Assembly: GCF_022539665.2 (NCBI RefSeq)
Contig: NC_081331.1
Location: 4,002,501 to 4,066,500, forward strand
Source: Daphnia carinata
Lineage: Eukaryota; Arthropoda; Branchiopoda; Diplostraca; Daphniidae
Direction: 5' to 3'
Length of the DNA stretch: 64,000 bases
In this document: piece by piece, positions 48,552-59,253 of the stretch
How the letters are laid out: every line of letters starts with the position of its first letter
Position numbering within the stretch: position 1 is the first letter of the stretch
Made by a program: the position numbers and the translations under genes
Notes under the pieces: model-generated
Told to the model about the DNA's origin: nothing
The model's database searches: none
The model's input: the letters and a program-made list of their open reading frames with translations, nothing else

Positions 48552-48917
48552 CTGGGCTCCCTTCTTTTCTGAAGCCCCGTTTCCCCTTGACTCATAATAA
48601 GCCCGTAGGGGGTCATGCCCCTACTGTACGGTATATATAAAAACAACATATACCGAGGTTTGGAGGGCTCTGGCCGGAAAGGGGACGTGGGGTGCCGCTT
48701 CGTCCGATGATGTGTTCATGGAGGGTGACGTGGCTGCCCACAAATCCGAACTAAAGGTTAATCGCTCCTGTAAAAATGTTCCAAATCTTCAGCTCTTCTT
48801 CCGGCTTCTCTTAGCCAATCACCGGGTAATCTCCCCGGTGGGTCAACAAGGCAGTGTCTCCCCCTGCCTGGGTTGACGGCAACTTTTGAAAAGGCTATTG
48901 TGCCTTTTTAAAGTTGC
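48552..48917 (+). ncRNA. Hairpin-rich conserved block, left copy (candidate structured RNA)
   Basis: Seven short inverted repeats follow one another: 48,554-48,577 (GGGCT/AGCCC), 48,605-48,624 (GTAGGGG/CCCCTAC), 48,629-48,655 (CGGTATAT/ATATACCG), 48,683-48,705 (GGACG/CGTCC), 48,820-48,840 (CACCGGG/CCCGGTG), 48,842-48,877 (GTCAAC + AGGCAG stems), 48,879-48,917 (GCAACTTT + AAAAGGC stems). The same 366 nt occur without indels in the other arm with about five substitutions. None of these breaks a stem, and one is A-U to G-U in the last stem. It follows the gene copy's stop codon, so it is either its 3' UTR or a separate RNA or element. It resembles no snRNA I know. The strand is not proven. Confidence 0.4.
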
Positions 48918-49123
48918 AAAAATAATTGTAATGTGCAGAGGATTGTCAATAAATTTTTTTTTATAAAATATTTTTTGCAAAATTCGTTTCTTTCATTGTC
49001 TTTGTTAGCTTTGTTCACATTGCATTTATCAATTTTTTTTTGGCTTTGCTTTATTTGTTTTTGTCACATTAGATGGTAAGGTGACGGGTATTGGTTTATC
49101 GTTTATCTGTAAGCATTCTATTA

Positions 49124-49190
49124 TTATCCAGGGATCGAACCCTGGATGTTCGGCATACCTCGCCGATGCTCTACCAATGAGCCACAAATC
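49124..49190 (-). pseudogene. tRNA-like sequence 1 (tRNA pseudogene or tRNA-derived repeat)
   Basis: On the minus strand an A box TGGCTCATTGG (49,174-49,184) and a B box GGTTCGATCC (49,132-49,141) are both near consensus. A GCTC/GAGC D-stem and a TCGGC/GCCGA anticodon stem can form, with GGT at the anticodon position. The acceptor stem is poor and the T-arm is one base too long, so a working tRNA is unlikely. Confidence 0.5.
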
Positions 49191-49316
49191 ATATGATTTT
49201 AAGTTGGCTTTTTTTTCTAGTCACTTGTGGACTTGCATTTACACTTAGAATAAAACTGAAATGCAATTCTGTAATATACTCTTCTACATTATTCTACCTC
49301 ATTTTTACACATCTAC

Positions 49317-49376
49317 TGAGGTTTGAACCCAGGGTAACAGGTATCGCAGATAAAACCTCTACCACAGAGCTAAGAA
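49317..49376 (-). pseudogene. tRNA-like sequence 2
   Basis: On the minus strand, TAGCTCTGTGG (49,362-49,372) resembles an A box and GGTTCAAACC (49,320-49,329) a B box, at tRNA-like spacing. The anticodon arm is degenerate. It is probably a decayed tRNA or tRNA-derived repeat. Confidence 0.4.
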
Positions 49377-49478
49377 CCTTATGGATGCAATAGAAAGATA
49401 AACATATAGTTGTGAAAGACTGCATAAACATCCTAGACGATAACATATGATATGCGATAATAAAATATTTAGATATAT

Positions 49479-49544
49479 CTCGTGGCTCAATGTTAGAGCA
49501 TCGGCGTTGCACGCTGAATGTCTGGGGATCGGTTCCCATACGAG
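49479..49544 (+). pseudogene. tRNA-like sequence 3
   Basis: The plus strand gives a nearly complete cloverleaf: CTCGTG pairing with TACGAG, GCTC/GAGC D-stem, and TCGGC/GCTGA anticodon stem around GTTGCAC, with TGC at the anticodon position (alanine). The T-arm (TGGGG...TCCCA) has a six-base loop and lacks the usual GGTTCGA, so function is doubtful. Confidence 0.45.
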
Positions 49545-49834
49545 TAAAACATAATACAAAATTACTTCATAAAATATCCAGATTGTTACTTAAATCTAAG
49601 TTGAAGAATTCAAAGAGTGTAATAAATAATACTTACAGATAAACGATAAACCAATGGAAACAATGCTTACCATCAAAGGTGACAAAAACAATAAAGGTGA
49701 ATTAAGCAAGCTAAATATAAAAAGTGTAACGTGTGAACACAGCGAATACAGACAATGAAAGAACCGAATTTTGCAAAAAATATTTTATAAAAAAAATTTT
49801 TATTGACAATTCTCTGCACATTACAATTATTTTT

Positions 49835-50200
49835 GCAACTTTAAAAAGGCACAATAGCCCTTTCAAAAGTTGCCGTCAACCCAGGCAGGGGGAGACACTG
49901 CCTTGTTGACCCACCGGGGAGATTACCCGGTGATTGGCTAAGAGAAGCCGGAAGAAGAGCTGAAGATTTGGAACATTTTTACAGGAGCGATTAACCTTTA
50001 GTTCGGATTTGTGGGCAGCCACGTCACCCTCCGTGAACACATCATCGGACGAAGCGGCACCCCACGTCCCCTTTCCGGCCAGAGCCCTCCAAACCTCGGT
50101 ATATGTTGTTTTTATATATACCGTACAGTAGGGGCATGACCCCCTACGGGCTTATTATGAGTCAAGGGGAAACGGGGCTACGGAAAGGAAGGGAGCCCAG
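49835..50200 (-). ncRNA. Hairpin-rich conserved block, right copy
   Basis: The same length (366 nt) and the same seven inverted repeats as the block at 48,552-48,917, with about five substitutions (1.4%). Neighbouring exon sequence in the same arms differs by about 8%. The substitutions fall in loops or between hairpins, or keep a G-U pair. Confidence 0.4.
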
Positions 50201-50281
50201 ATATGCACTTCAATTTTTTAAATATAAAATACCGTCTCGGGAATCCAAATTAAGTATAGAAATGTCATGTCATCCATCGAA

Positions 50282-51560
50282 TCAATACAATTTATTCAGT
50301 GTCTTGCCCCAACCAAGAATCTTTTCAGATCCAATGTTACTATTAACCTATACTGAGAAAAGAAAAACACCATTAAGCATCTCAATTGTTGCTCATGTGA
50401 CTTACATGACTCATAGATTCAACTTATGGCAGAAGCTTGGGAAAGGCCATACAAATTGCAGATGAAAATCATTGTATAAGTCTCTTGAATGATAAAATAG
50501 CACCCATAGAATGTTGCATTGTTGATAGTTGTGTTCCCAGTATGCTGAAAATCCTTTCCTATTGGATAAATTTTTTTTTTTAGATTAGACATGGGTGGCA
50601 AAAAGGAGGAGAAATGCTTCGTCATAAATTCAAAAAATTTTCAAGAAAATTCCTTTCATACCTAAAGAGTCCATGTATGATGTTCAACGCTGCAATGCCA
50701 GCGAAGTGAAACATCTTTAGAGCCATTTAAGTACCCAGCTTCACCAACACTCTGAACGTAAAGGACAAGTTGTTCTTTAGCAAGAGAAGCAGCTCATACC
50801 TTAATGGTAATGCACTTTCAGTGTTTTTCAACTGTAGGCTCACTCTTCAATCCTGTAACACTTCCAGATTTTACTTGAACCCCCGCTAAAATTCTGTGAA
50901 TGCAAAATAACAGCATTAAAAATGCTTTTTCAATAGACAAAAAACCGAAAAGTACCTAATCCATGTTTTATATTGAACTCGTGCCGTTTCTGGGTTTCCG
51001 TACCACACCCATTTTCGGCCCAAATACGGTCCCACAATTCTTCAGTTCCTTCGCTGCATGGACTTATTATTAACGATTCTTTTAGTACAGCACTAACAGA
51101 ATTTAAATTTAACACACTGTCAGGTGGTGGACTGAATAACTAAACAATAAATAATTGTTTTTTAAAATTCTATACTTATTTTGAATTCTTATTTGAAAAG
51201 TTTATGTACCTGACTGTGTTCGCCTAATGCCAATTCATCCTCATGTTCAGTTAGGGATGAGTTTGGAAAAACCTCCTACACTGTTTGGAAACTGTTCCAT
51301 TCCAATTTGTTCTTTTCCCCTAGCTGAGCTTGTAGACTCAAAATTTGAGCTACAAAACACAAATGAATAAAAGCAAATAAATAGAATCATTACGTATTAG
51401 GCCTTACTATCCTTAGCTTTGCTGTTATCTAATATTTTGTGTTGTTCCAATAATTGGGCCTGCAGCTTCATAATTTGATCTAATAAACAATAATTAATAA
51501 TTGAAAACCAATATAATAATGTTTATACTTACCATCCTTTTGTTGTATTATCTTATCCAT
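50282..51560 (-). pseudogene. Right copy of the unrecognised coiled-coil gene, broken
   Basis: Same exon order as the left copy, starting at ATG 51,558-51,560 and ending with the same KILGWGKTLNKLY and TGA (50,282-50,284). Here the mid segment stays open (WDRIWAENGCGTETQKRHEF). Instead, exon 3 has a TAG in QTV(stop)EVFPN, a central piece is deleted, and the later frame is broken. The two copies therefore carry different lesions. Confidence 0.55.
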
Positions 51561-51688
51561 TTTTCAACTGTTCCTCCAGCCACGCGTTATTCTCCATCCA
51601 CGCTACTGAACTAACTGCGAATGGTATCCAATGGACTGAAATTGCCTACGCCAGTAATAACGAGTCTGAGCGGTAGATGGCTACGTGT

Positions 51689-53434
51689 ATAAAGTCGGGC
51701 TTATCTTGTCGGGCTTGTTTTGTAGTATTCCATGATCTACAATTTAAATATTTTTGAAATAGACTTTAATTTATATAGTTTAAGGTTTTAGATTAATCAA
51801 AAATACCTTTGGCTGTTGTTTTCTGTCCGTGAACAATACAGTATCACTAAATAAATAACATTCATACTGGTTCAGGAACAAACACAAAATCAGTTCTAGG
51901 AAAAAAAATTGGAGAATGCAAAAAAATTGGAATGGAAACCAGTGTCAGATTGTAGTCTACACTATGTACAATATGGACGCGCTTTAGCAGGTGACTATCT
52001 GTTAAAATGACCACAGACTAATAGTAGATAAGCCATAAGCCAGTGTACTAACAACGTATCAATTACTGGAGCACTCTGGCGGTCCAAACATGTCAAAAAC
52101 CGAAGCGTACAGTCAATTTCGTACAGAACAGTCGCAACGCCATCTCTGGAGCTTAGCACGCGTAGCTCAAGTGGTTTTGCATTTGTAGACATTACTACTC
52201 CTGGTATGCTTTATAATCATGCCACGATAGCACATCATAGCAACCGAATTAACCCTTAAAAAGGGGGAACTGAGTAATCTGAGTGTTCACGCGCTTCAAT
52301 CGTTTTCATTTTCATAGAATCCTATTAGAACTAAGAGCAGTAAAAAACATTACAATCCGTATTTCGCTCGATCTTTGAATGGCAAAAGTAGAATTATAGC
52401 AAGCCGTCCCTTTCTATACAAGCTTCTTTACGCATAACTCTCGAAAACTATACTCGCTGACCAACGTTCAACAGATTTCGGTAAATCCCCCTTTTAACAC
52501 GAACAATTGAAGAAAAAAATTGCTGCTTACATCCCTAGTGGATATTTTTTTCACTGTTTTATGTGTTAAGACTCAACCACAGAAAAAAAAACACATCACA
52601 GAAATTAAAGGCACAAAACTTCGAACAATTTAACCTCGATTAAGGCCGTCTGGCGATCCTCTATGACTACTCTGCAGAACACAATAACATTTAAACTCAA
52701 ATATTTTAACATCTTGGTTTGAACTGCCCTCATTAACCACAGATTCAGTATAGTCCTTCAAGATCAAGCTGAGATCATAAAATGTTAGCTTTTGTTGCCA
52801 TCGGCCAAGGTTTAATCGCGGCCGGCTACATAATGATTCCAACTGGTCTGTCGACGATGAGAAATGCGCGTGTGATTGAAAATCAACAAGATACGCGCTA
52901 AGGTCCCCATATAGTCTGAGCAGCAGGTATCAGTCAACGACGCGCTAAGGATACTGGGGAGCGCTGGAAAACATGCTGGGAAAACATGTGAACATGGAAA
53001 GAAGCTTTGTTGCTGGTTGCGATGCCGGCCATTGTGGCTTCTATATTAGGATATCGGTTTTGAAATTTTTTTTTCAGCGCCTGATAGATCCCAGAGCGAT
53101 TTATGGCCACCATGTCTCAAAGGAAAACCCACCATAGATGCCACTAACCACACGCTTCAGAGTGTGGGGCTCTTCCTCTTAATGATCAGTTGATTGGAAT
53201 TCCATTTTGGTACGGCCAGCAAGGCGGTCCATCATAAGTTTAATGTGGTTCTCGAAGATTCGAACAACTATATCCTTTTGCTTCATTATGCAATCTGATA
53301 TTTTTAAATGAATTTTTTAAAGATGAAACCGCTATCGGTCCTCTAATTCGAAGAGGGCCTTTTTTTTCTAAATGCTATGGGTATTAAACTTCAGTATTTG
53401 TATTATTATTTACCTTAGTTTAGAGGTACAGCTT
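51689..53434. other. Intergenic region
   Basis: About 1.7 kb between the inverted duplication and the coiled-coil gene. ACGCGCTAAGG occurs twice as a short direct repeat (about 52,890-52,955). No coding frame, RNA gene or transposon end is convincing. Confidence 0.6.
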
Positions 53435-53630
53435 TTACGTTTCTCCACTCACAGGAGGTTGAAGTAGGTTTATTTGGTGGATAATAGTGCGGGTTTGGTC
53501 TCTGACTTCTAACGCTGCAAAGGTTATCTCCTGTAACCGCTTTAACAGTAGTAAATTTGGCATGTCATTATTTGCTGGCAACAACGGCTCTTCGGGCACG
53601 GCCTGTTTTGTTACGTTTGCTTTGTCTACG
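53435..53630 (-). CDS. Coiled-coil gene exon 4 (terminal)
   Basis: Acceptor gtcttaattacag after an 81-nt intron. Joined in phase it reads (G)VDKANVTKQAVPEEPLLP, LLLLKRLQEITFAALEVRD, then NLLQPPVSGET and TAA. An uninterrupted, protein-like frame that fits the phase exactly supports the splice. Confidence 0.75.
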
Positions 53631-55066
53631 CTGTAATTAAGACAAATATTCTAATGAACAGTAATTTTAGCACAAAAGGTGCTAGTTGACATTTGGCGTA
53701 TTTGTAAATACCCAGCGGGTGGCGTTCCAATCGGCGTCTGTTCATGCTGCGGCTGATGAAGTCTGGTTGAATTCCAGCTCGAGCCGCAGCTACTGGTTTC
53801 ATCATCTTCCATTTTCCTGCTAAACTGTCCGGCTGGAGGGGGTAGGTCCAGGTAAGAGGATGGCGTGATGCTGAGAGCTTCATGCTGATCGGCCAAACCC
53901 AGCTGCGTGGCTGTTGGGGGGCGATCACCCCCAATGGATGACAAACAACTTTCATTACTCAATGAAAGATCTTTATCAACTTCCGGGTGAGGAGGACTGT
54001 TTGTATGACGTGTGTATTGTTGCGACTGTCTCTGGTGCTGGTTTGCATGCAGAATGCGGATCTTGGCGCGCATTTCCTCCATCATGTTCAAAAGCCGAGC
54101 ATTGTGCAATGATAGTCGGTCGTGGTCTTCTTGAAGCACCTCAACCATGGCTCCTTTATCAGCCAATTGCTGCTTCAAATTAGTCACATCTTCTGGTGCC
54201 ATCAGTTCGGAAGATGGGATTAGTTTATCAAAAGCTGGAACTGGCGCAGGGTCAAACTGATTTTTAGAGTACTGTCGACGCTGCTTTTGTTGCTCTCTCA
54301 TGGAGACGATGTATTTTCTAACTTTGCTCTCCACTTTGGAATAATCCGGTGGACGAAATACGAGCGAGTTGTGGCTCCTAGACAGAAATTTCTTGCGATG
54401 GGGCGTTCGCATTAGTGATTGGCTGCTGCTGGCAACTGACGCCGGAATACCGGAAACATTCCGCACATCTTGCTTGTCCTGGCAAATGCCCAACCAAAAT
54501 ATAAAGAAATTTCTGAAAATGCTACTCATAAGCATACGGATAATGAGATGAAAGTCTTGTTAACATACGTATTCAGTCATTCTGGAAAATGTTTCTCGGC
54601 TCGGCGAACTATTGGTGCAGGATATGGAATCCGGCTCGCTCGTGCTTAACTCCGTTAAACTCGGCAGTTCTTCGTCATCCAACATCTGTCTCGTTCAAAA
54701 TATTACAAAAATATAATAAGTTTAAAATTGTATCAAATGAAAACATAATTTGCATATTTTGAAGAAAGCAACAATGTCCCATGAGTTCATTTCTCATGTA
54801 CACATCTGGTGCCAAGTGGAGAGTTTTGTTATTTAATCTACAGGATCAACTTCACATTCAATCAGACAGGTTCTGTACTTTCTCATGTAATAGATTGGGA
54901 AAAAAGATAACATTTTAAAACGAAGTACCTGATCGAGGAGTTGAGAAGACTGTAGGACAGTGGGCAGAGATACTTCAACAGCGGGTAACGATCGATCTTG
55001 CTCTTCGACGTACGACTCGCCATCGTCTCCCCACGAATAGCAATTGTTCATATTTTTTGGTTCCAT
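53435..55066 (-). CDS. Uncharacterised coiled-coil protein, four exons, about 405 aa
   Basis: Exons are 55,066-54,929, 54,685-54,569, 54,478-53,712 and 53,630-53,435. All junctions are GT-AG, the introns are 243, 90 and 81 nt, and phases agree (0, 0, 2). The protein has an acidic N-terminus (YSWGDDGESYVEEQDR), an acidic Ser/Thr-rich exon 2 (LTELSTSEPDSIS), and a basic segment with FRPPDYSKVESKVRKYI (about residues 126-142). A coiled coil runs from about 182 to 228 (DVTNLKQQLADKGAMVEVL...MEEMRAKIRIL). A Ser/Pro-rich stretch and a helical C-terminus (LLLLKRLQEITFAALEVRD) follow. I cannot name the family. An X-box 143 bp upstream suggests RFX control and hence a ciliary or centriolar job, which is inference. 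Without splicing exon 4, the frame would run on to an artificial stop at 53,651. Confidence 0.8.
53712..54478 (-). CDS. Coiled-coil gene exon 3 (main body)
   Basis: Acceptor gggcatttgccag, donor CCGCTGG|GTATTT. Phase is 0 in, 2 out. It holds the DYSKVESKVRKYI segment, the coiled coil and the Ser/Pro-rich part (PPTATQLGLADQ, YLDLPPPAG). Confidence 0.8.
54569..54685 (-). CDS. Coiled-coil gene exon 2
   Basis: 39 codons, acceptor aacgagacag, donor GAATAC|GTATGT. It encodes MLDDEELPSLTELSTSEPDS and SPSRETFSRMTEY, acidic then Ser-rich. Phase 0 on both sides. Confidence 0.75.
54929..55066 (-). CDS. Coiled-coil gene exon 1
   Basis: 46 codons from ATG (MEPKNMNNCYSWGDDGES) to donor GATCAG|GTACTT. Phase 0 out. 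The start codon context is TGTGATGG. Confidence 0.75.
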
Positions 55067-55208
55067 CACAGATGCGGTGTATCAATTATTCGAAGAAGAA
55101 GAATAAAACTCAAAGTAAAACACAGAAGCAGTAACGTCAGAGTATCAAACAATCTCTAAACAAACGTGGGGTGGTTCACTGTGACATGTTGTGTTTTGTT
55201 TGGCTGCT

Positions 55209-55222
55209 GTTTCCATGGAAAC
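55209..55222 (-). promoter_or_regulatory. RFX X-box, perfect palindrome
   Basis: GTTTCCATGGAAAC fits the X-box consensus RYYNYYWTRRNRAC at every position and is fully palindromic. It lies 143 bp upstream of the coiled-coil gene's start codon, within the usual range for RFX-regulated ciliary genes. Confidence 0.5.
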
Positions 55223-57239
55223 TCATATAGCCGCACCATCGACAATTCGACATAAAAAGAATAATTGGACGTCGAATCGTCTGCAAACAGATTAGATTAC
55301 TCTCGTAAGAAGAAAAAAAACTACAGGAAAAAGAAAAATGCTTGAAAATAATTACTAATAACTGCGTTAGGAATAAACGTCGAGAGTCTGAAAGATAATT
55401 CAAGTTACGATTTTTGTTCACACAGGCAGGTTATTTAACTCTTTAAGAATTGGTTAACATACCGGCTGTTGTTTTGTTATTGCACTGGAGTCGGTTTGTT
55501 TCCGGATTGAACTGAAAGTGAAGGAGCCCAATCAAGTTGAAATCTTGAGCAGAAAACCATATAGGCGGCCTCATTAAACGTTGAAAAGAAGAAGAAACCG
55601 ACAACCGCATTTACAACTCCAATCAAGTCTGTTCCGGCGACCAGCAGAATCGTTGTTTTTTGATTTTTTTTTCTCTCTCTCTTCGTCCTCCTGTCTATAC
55701 TTTTTCTTCCAAGTTTTCTTCCTTTCATTAATTTATTTTTCTGTTGTATTCGAAGGGGGAAAAAAAGTATAATGGGCGGCTTGTGCTCTGGGTGGAGTTG
55801 CGAGTTGTTCGTCAATAATAAGTGGTCGGCTGAACAGCATAAGGAGGCGGACTGGATGCTGACATGGAACCGTGTTAATTAGCACAGTTTTCGTGCTGCT
55901 CTGCGGTCTTAGTTGGGTGGCTTAAGGAGAAAAGAAAAGAATGGAAGTGGATTTTTGTTGTTAAAACAAAGGCCCGCATTGTGTACGTATTACACGTATC
56001 TTGTCTCCGTCTTTACCGAATGGATGTACAACAACAACAACCCCCAAAGAAATGGAAAAGAAAACCCTACAAGGACACGATGTACATTTTCACTTGTTCT
56101 TTTTCCTGGTAACGTCCTTCGTCATCCTCACTAGTTCCATCGTTAGCGTCGTCCGTTTTCAAAGAGTAAGTCAAAACGAATGTCTTTTTTTTGTGTGTGT
56201 GCGTGATCTTTGTTTTCAACGTTTGCTCGTGTTCAATATACATTCTTATTCATTGCGGTAAAGAGTGAAGAATGCTAAACTTCTCTGTGTGCACCTGTGG
56301 ACTTCAATAAAATCTTAGAAATCATGTCATCTGCTTACTAGGACCAGTTTTTTTGTTTTCGTTCATAGATAAAAAGTACATAATGGATGATGATTGCTTG
56401 ACTGACAAACGGACAACCGAAATCTAGTTACAATAATCAGCACAATCATTTGTTTTTTCTCCTTTTTCTCGTTGCAACTGGCAAATAAGAGGAATGCGGC
56501 TGGTCACATAATAATAAGATTTTTTATTTCTTTTGAAACGGAGGAGAGGATTATAACAACCGATGTTGAAAAGAGATGAAGGACGCCACCAAGTTGGTCA
56601 TGAAGACACGTCGTAACACTGCCAGGGGAAACGAGAGAAATCCGGATTGTATCCGAGGTCTCCCCGTTCGCTTCAATTCCTCCTTATCTCTCCGCTGGCA
56701 CAGATCATATTTGATAATAAAGCCAAGTTACTTTTCTTTTTGTCTTTTAATGAGGAGAGGGAGAGAGAGAGAAAGAGAGAAGCGAGTGTGCGCTCTATCT
56801 GACTTCAAAGAGCAGCCCAAATAACGAACTTTATTTTTTTTTTCTCGTTGTTAAAAAAAAAAAACTTTTTTAGGCGGTGGAAGAAATAATAAATAAAGCT
56901 TGATTCGCTTAAAACAAAAATTTTTTTAGATTCAATCAACATTCATATTTATTGTTTCGATTCAATACGCAGAACTGCTGTTAGCAGAGGTGGATCGTCA
57001 AGTTTCTTGTTTCTCACGGGGCCACGGCCCTATATATCCTTTCATTCCATATTGTGATTTTCTTCGGCCCGGTTTATTAGCTAATTAATGAATGACAGGC
57101 TTGTTCATCATCCGCTTTCTTTAAAGAAAACAGAACTGTTTATTATTTTTCTCATCTTATTTTTATTCTTTTTAGAAAAAGAAGAAAATCTATTGCTTCA
57201 TTAAACGTCCTCTTGCTATGGATGCGGTTGTATTTAGTT

Positions 57240-57243
<4 letters not shown>

Positions 57244-57276
<33 letters not shown>
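57244..57276 (+). repeat. (TG)n microsatellite
   Basis: About 33 bases of uninterrupted TG dinucleotides in intergenic DNA. Confidence 0.9.
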
Positions 57277-57278
<2 letters not shown>

Positions 57279-58804
57279 CTGTTTGTTTTGTTTTTATTGA
57301 CCACGATACATTAACATTTATGGGACCTCGCGCGCCGGCGTTTATAATGAGCCGAGTGATGGATCGTTCGCCTAATCCACTACAAATAAGTATCAAACAG
57401 CCGCACAGGTCATTTGCTTCTCTATTTTTGAATCTGTATACATATTTTTTTTTGTTGTTCTCTTCCTACGAGCGATTGATTTTCACCGCGGATGTCATAA
57501 ACTATCGACCCACAAGTTATCGGCCTCATTACGATATCGAAAATATTGATGTTTACCTGTTGATGATGTTCGTATATGCAAATCAAGCGGAACTCCTTCG
57601 CTTTTGCATCTCGCGCTCAGGCCCCTTTTTCCCACGCCCCATTTCCACCTAGTTGAGATAATGATTGGAGAACACAATCCTCGATACCAGTTAGGCGAAT
57701 ACATTTTCCAGCTATAATATTTTATCCTTTAGATATAGAAATATGCTTTCCGGTAATGACTTTGCGCTGCTGCCACTGCTCGACCTAGTGCCCAAGTGGA
57801 GATGAAATGGGGAGAAAGGCAACATGACGTGCTCGTCAGCGGCTATATAACAGTGAAATAACATATGAAACGAATTTTTCTCAAAATATAAATGTCCAAG
57901 TTATAGAAAACTGAATCGGCAGTCGGTACGTGCAGGGAGGAGAGCTGCACTTGACATATTCAGCACAATGCGGTACGGTTGAATAGCATTGAATCCAGAA
58001 TCCCGCCGTGTGCCCATTCACATGACTGTAACGCCAGGCTTTCCCGACAAAAAGGTCACGTGACCATTTCTCTTGCCAACTCTTGACGGCTCTTTGATGG
58101 TTGGGTACCATTCGAATTCGGGACTTTTTGAATTCTTTTCATTTCTAGCCTCGCACTTGGATCTAGTTTATTTTTGCCTCTTGTCTTTTTACTCTCGAGT
58201 TGATGAGTTGAAAAATAATCAAAGACTGCTTCTCCCCTTTTGCGATCCTTTATTTCTAATGGTTATTACAGCTATTATTAGTATCGAAGTGTCCCTGTCT
58301 CCACCTTTGATTAACGCTGCCGGATGTCTTGTTAAGATCAAAACGTGACTTGATCGGTGATCAAAAAATAAGTTCTGCCAGCCACTTGAGGCAATCTTAT
58401 GTCTCAATATCACCTGAACGTTTTCAATGTCATCTATATTTTTTTTTAAGTACAAACAAAAACAGCTTTTAAAGCATAACAAAAGCTAACTATAAACAAC
58501 AAAACAAAACAATCAGTTACGTTTGTCTAGTAAGATAAGAACTTGTGTTACATAGGAGCGTTGGCGTTTGATCTGTTCAGGATTGTTTAGCAATATTAAA
58601 TACGCTAGTTTACTTTATGTTATTTCCGTCTAGTATAGAATCACAAATACACGTATGCGAGTGAGGAGCTGCACATGAGAGGGGAAACTATTCTTTTTTT
58701 TCTATTTCTTCTTCTGTCGTTTTTCCCGCATTCTTTTTTTTTTTATCTTCGGGAGGGGTGGGGTACCGGGATCTGTATAGGAAAAGCCGCCTCATTAGAA
58801 GCGA

Positions 58805-58818
58805 GTCGCCATGGCAAC
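58805..58818 (+). promoter_or_regulatory. X-box-like motif GTCGCCATGGCAAC
   Basis: Fits RYYNYYWTRRNRAC at all positions. The ATG inside it opens a short frame with a run of six Asp, encoded by the GAC repeat. No gene is identified next to it, so this may be chance. Confidence 0.25.
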
Positions 58819-59253
58819 GTCAGACAAAGTCGATGACGACGACGACGACGCTCCTCTCTGCCGCTTCCTCTTGACGGCTCTCCCGAGAGCACACATTTTT
58901 TTTTCCTATTTCTATTGGTAGACTCCCTTCGTCTATTTGCTGCTTTGGTCGTTCTCTCTTTGGCTCCCGACTCCCTCTCTTTTTATATATATATAAAGAG
59001 AGATCAACCTACGCGTGATCATTAAAGAGGATGTACACCACGGCTGCATCGACTTCTTCCGTCTCTTTCGTGCTTTTTTTCTTTTAATGATCGAAACATC
59101 ATAGGGGAATCGCAGTATAACACGCAATTCTGTATACCGGACGCGGAAAAAAAATGTTGGATCTGTTTTCTCTCTGTTCTTACATTCGCACTCCCTTCAT
59201 CTTCTTTGAGAATCTCGAGTTTTGCGGCTAGGTAATTCAAGTTCAAGAGTTTA

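Larger units (their letters stand above)
46950..49115 (+). repeat. Left arm of a 4.7-kb tail-to-tail inverted duplication
   Basis: From ACACGTAGCCATCTACCGC at the outer edge to GGTTTATCGTTTATCTGTAAG at the inner edge, the sequence recurs inverted at 49,628-51,688. Outside these limits similarity stops. Sampled exon sequence differs by about 8% between arms by hand count, so the duplication is not recent. The arm carries one gene copy and one hairpin-rich block. Confidence 0.85.
49116..49627. other. Spacer between the inverted arms
   Basis: About 510 bp of unique AT-rich DNA at the centre of the inverted duplication. Its only recognisable content is three tRNA-like sequences, two on the minus strand and one on the plus strand. 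Confidence 0.7.
49628..51688 (-). repeat. Right arm of the inverted duplication
   Basis: Reverse complement of 46,950-49,115, from CTTACAGATAAACGATAAACC at the inner edge to GGCTACGTGT at the outer edge. It lacks a stretch present in the left arm (roughly the part matching 47,840-47,960). Otherwise it is colinear. Confidence 0.85.
55067..59253. other. Upstream region of the coiled-coil gene and intergenic DNA
   Basis: About 4.2 kb with an X-box at 55,209, a (TG)n at 57,244-57,276, a (GAC)n run at about 58,832-58,850 and a second X-box-like site at 58,805-58,818. A divergent gene could start in 55,800-56,200, but no exon chain is convincing. Confidence 0.5.

Noticed and set aside
53651-53711. 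Extension of the coiled-coil gene's third exon to a stop at 53,651
   Set aside because: The extension is the 81-nt intron. A donor, an acceptor and a phase-matched protein-like exon 4 explain it better.
58805-58920. ATG within GTCGCCATGGCAAC opening a short frame with six Asp
   Set aside because: Only about 36 codons, ending in Phe/Tyr from a T run. No donor or polyadenylation signal makes it a credible gene.
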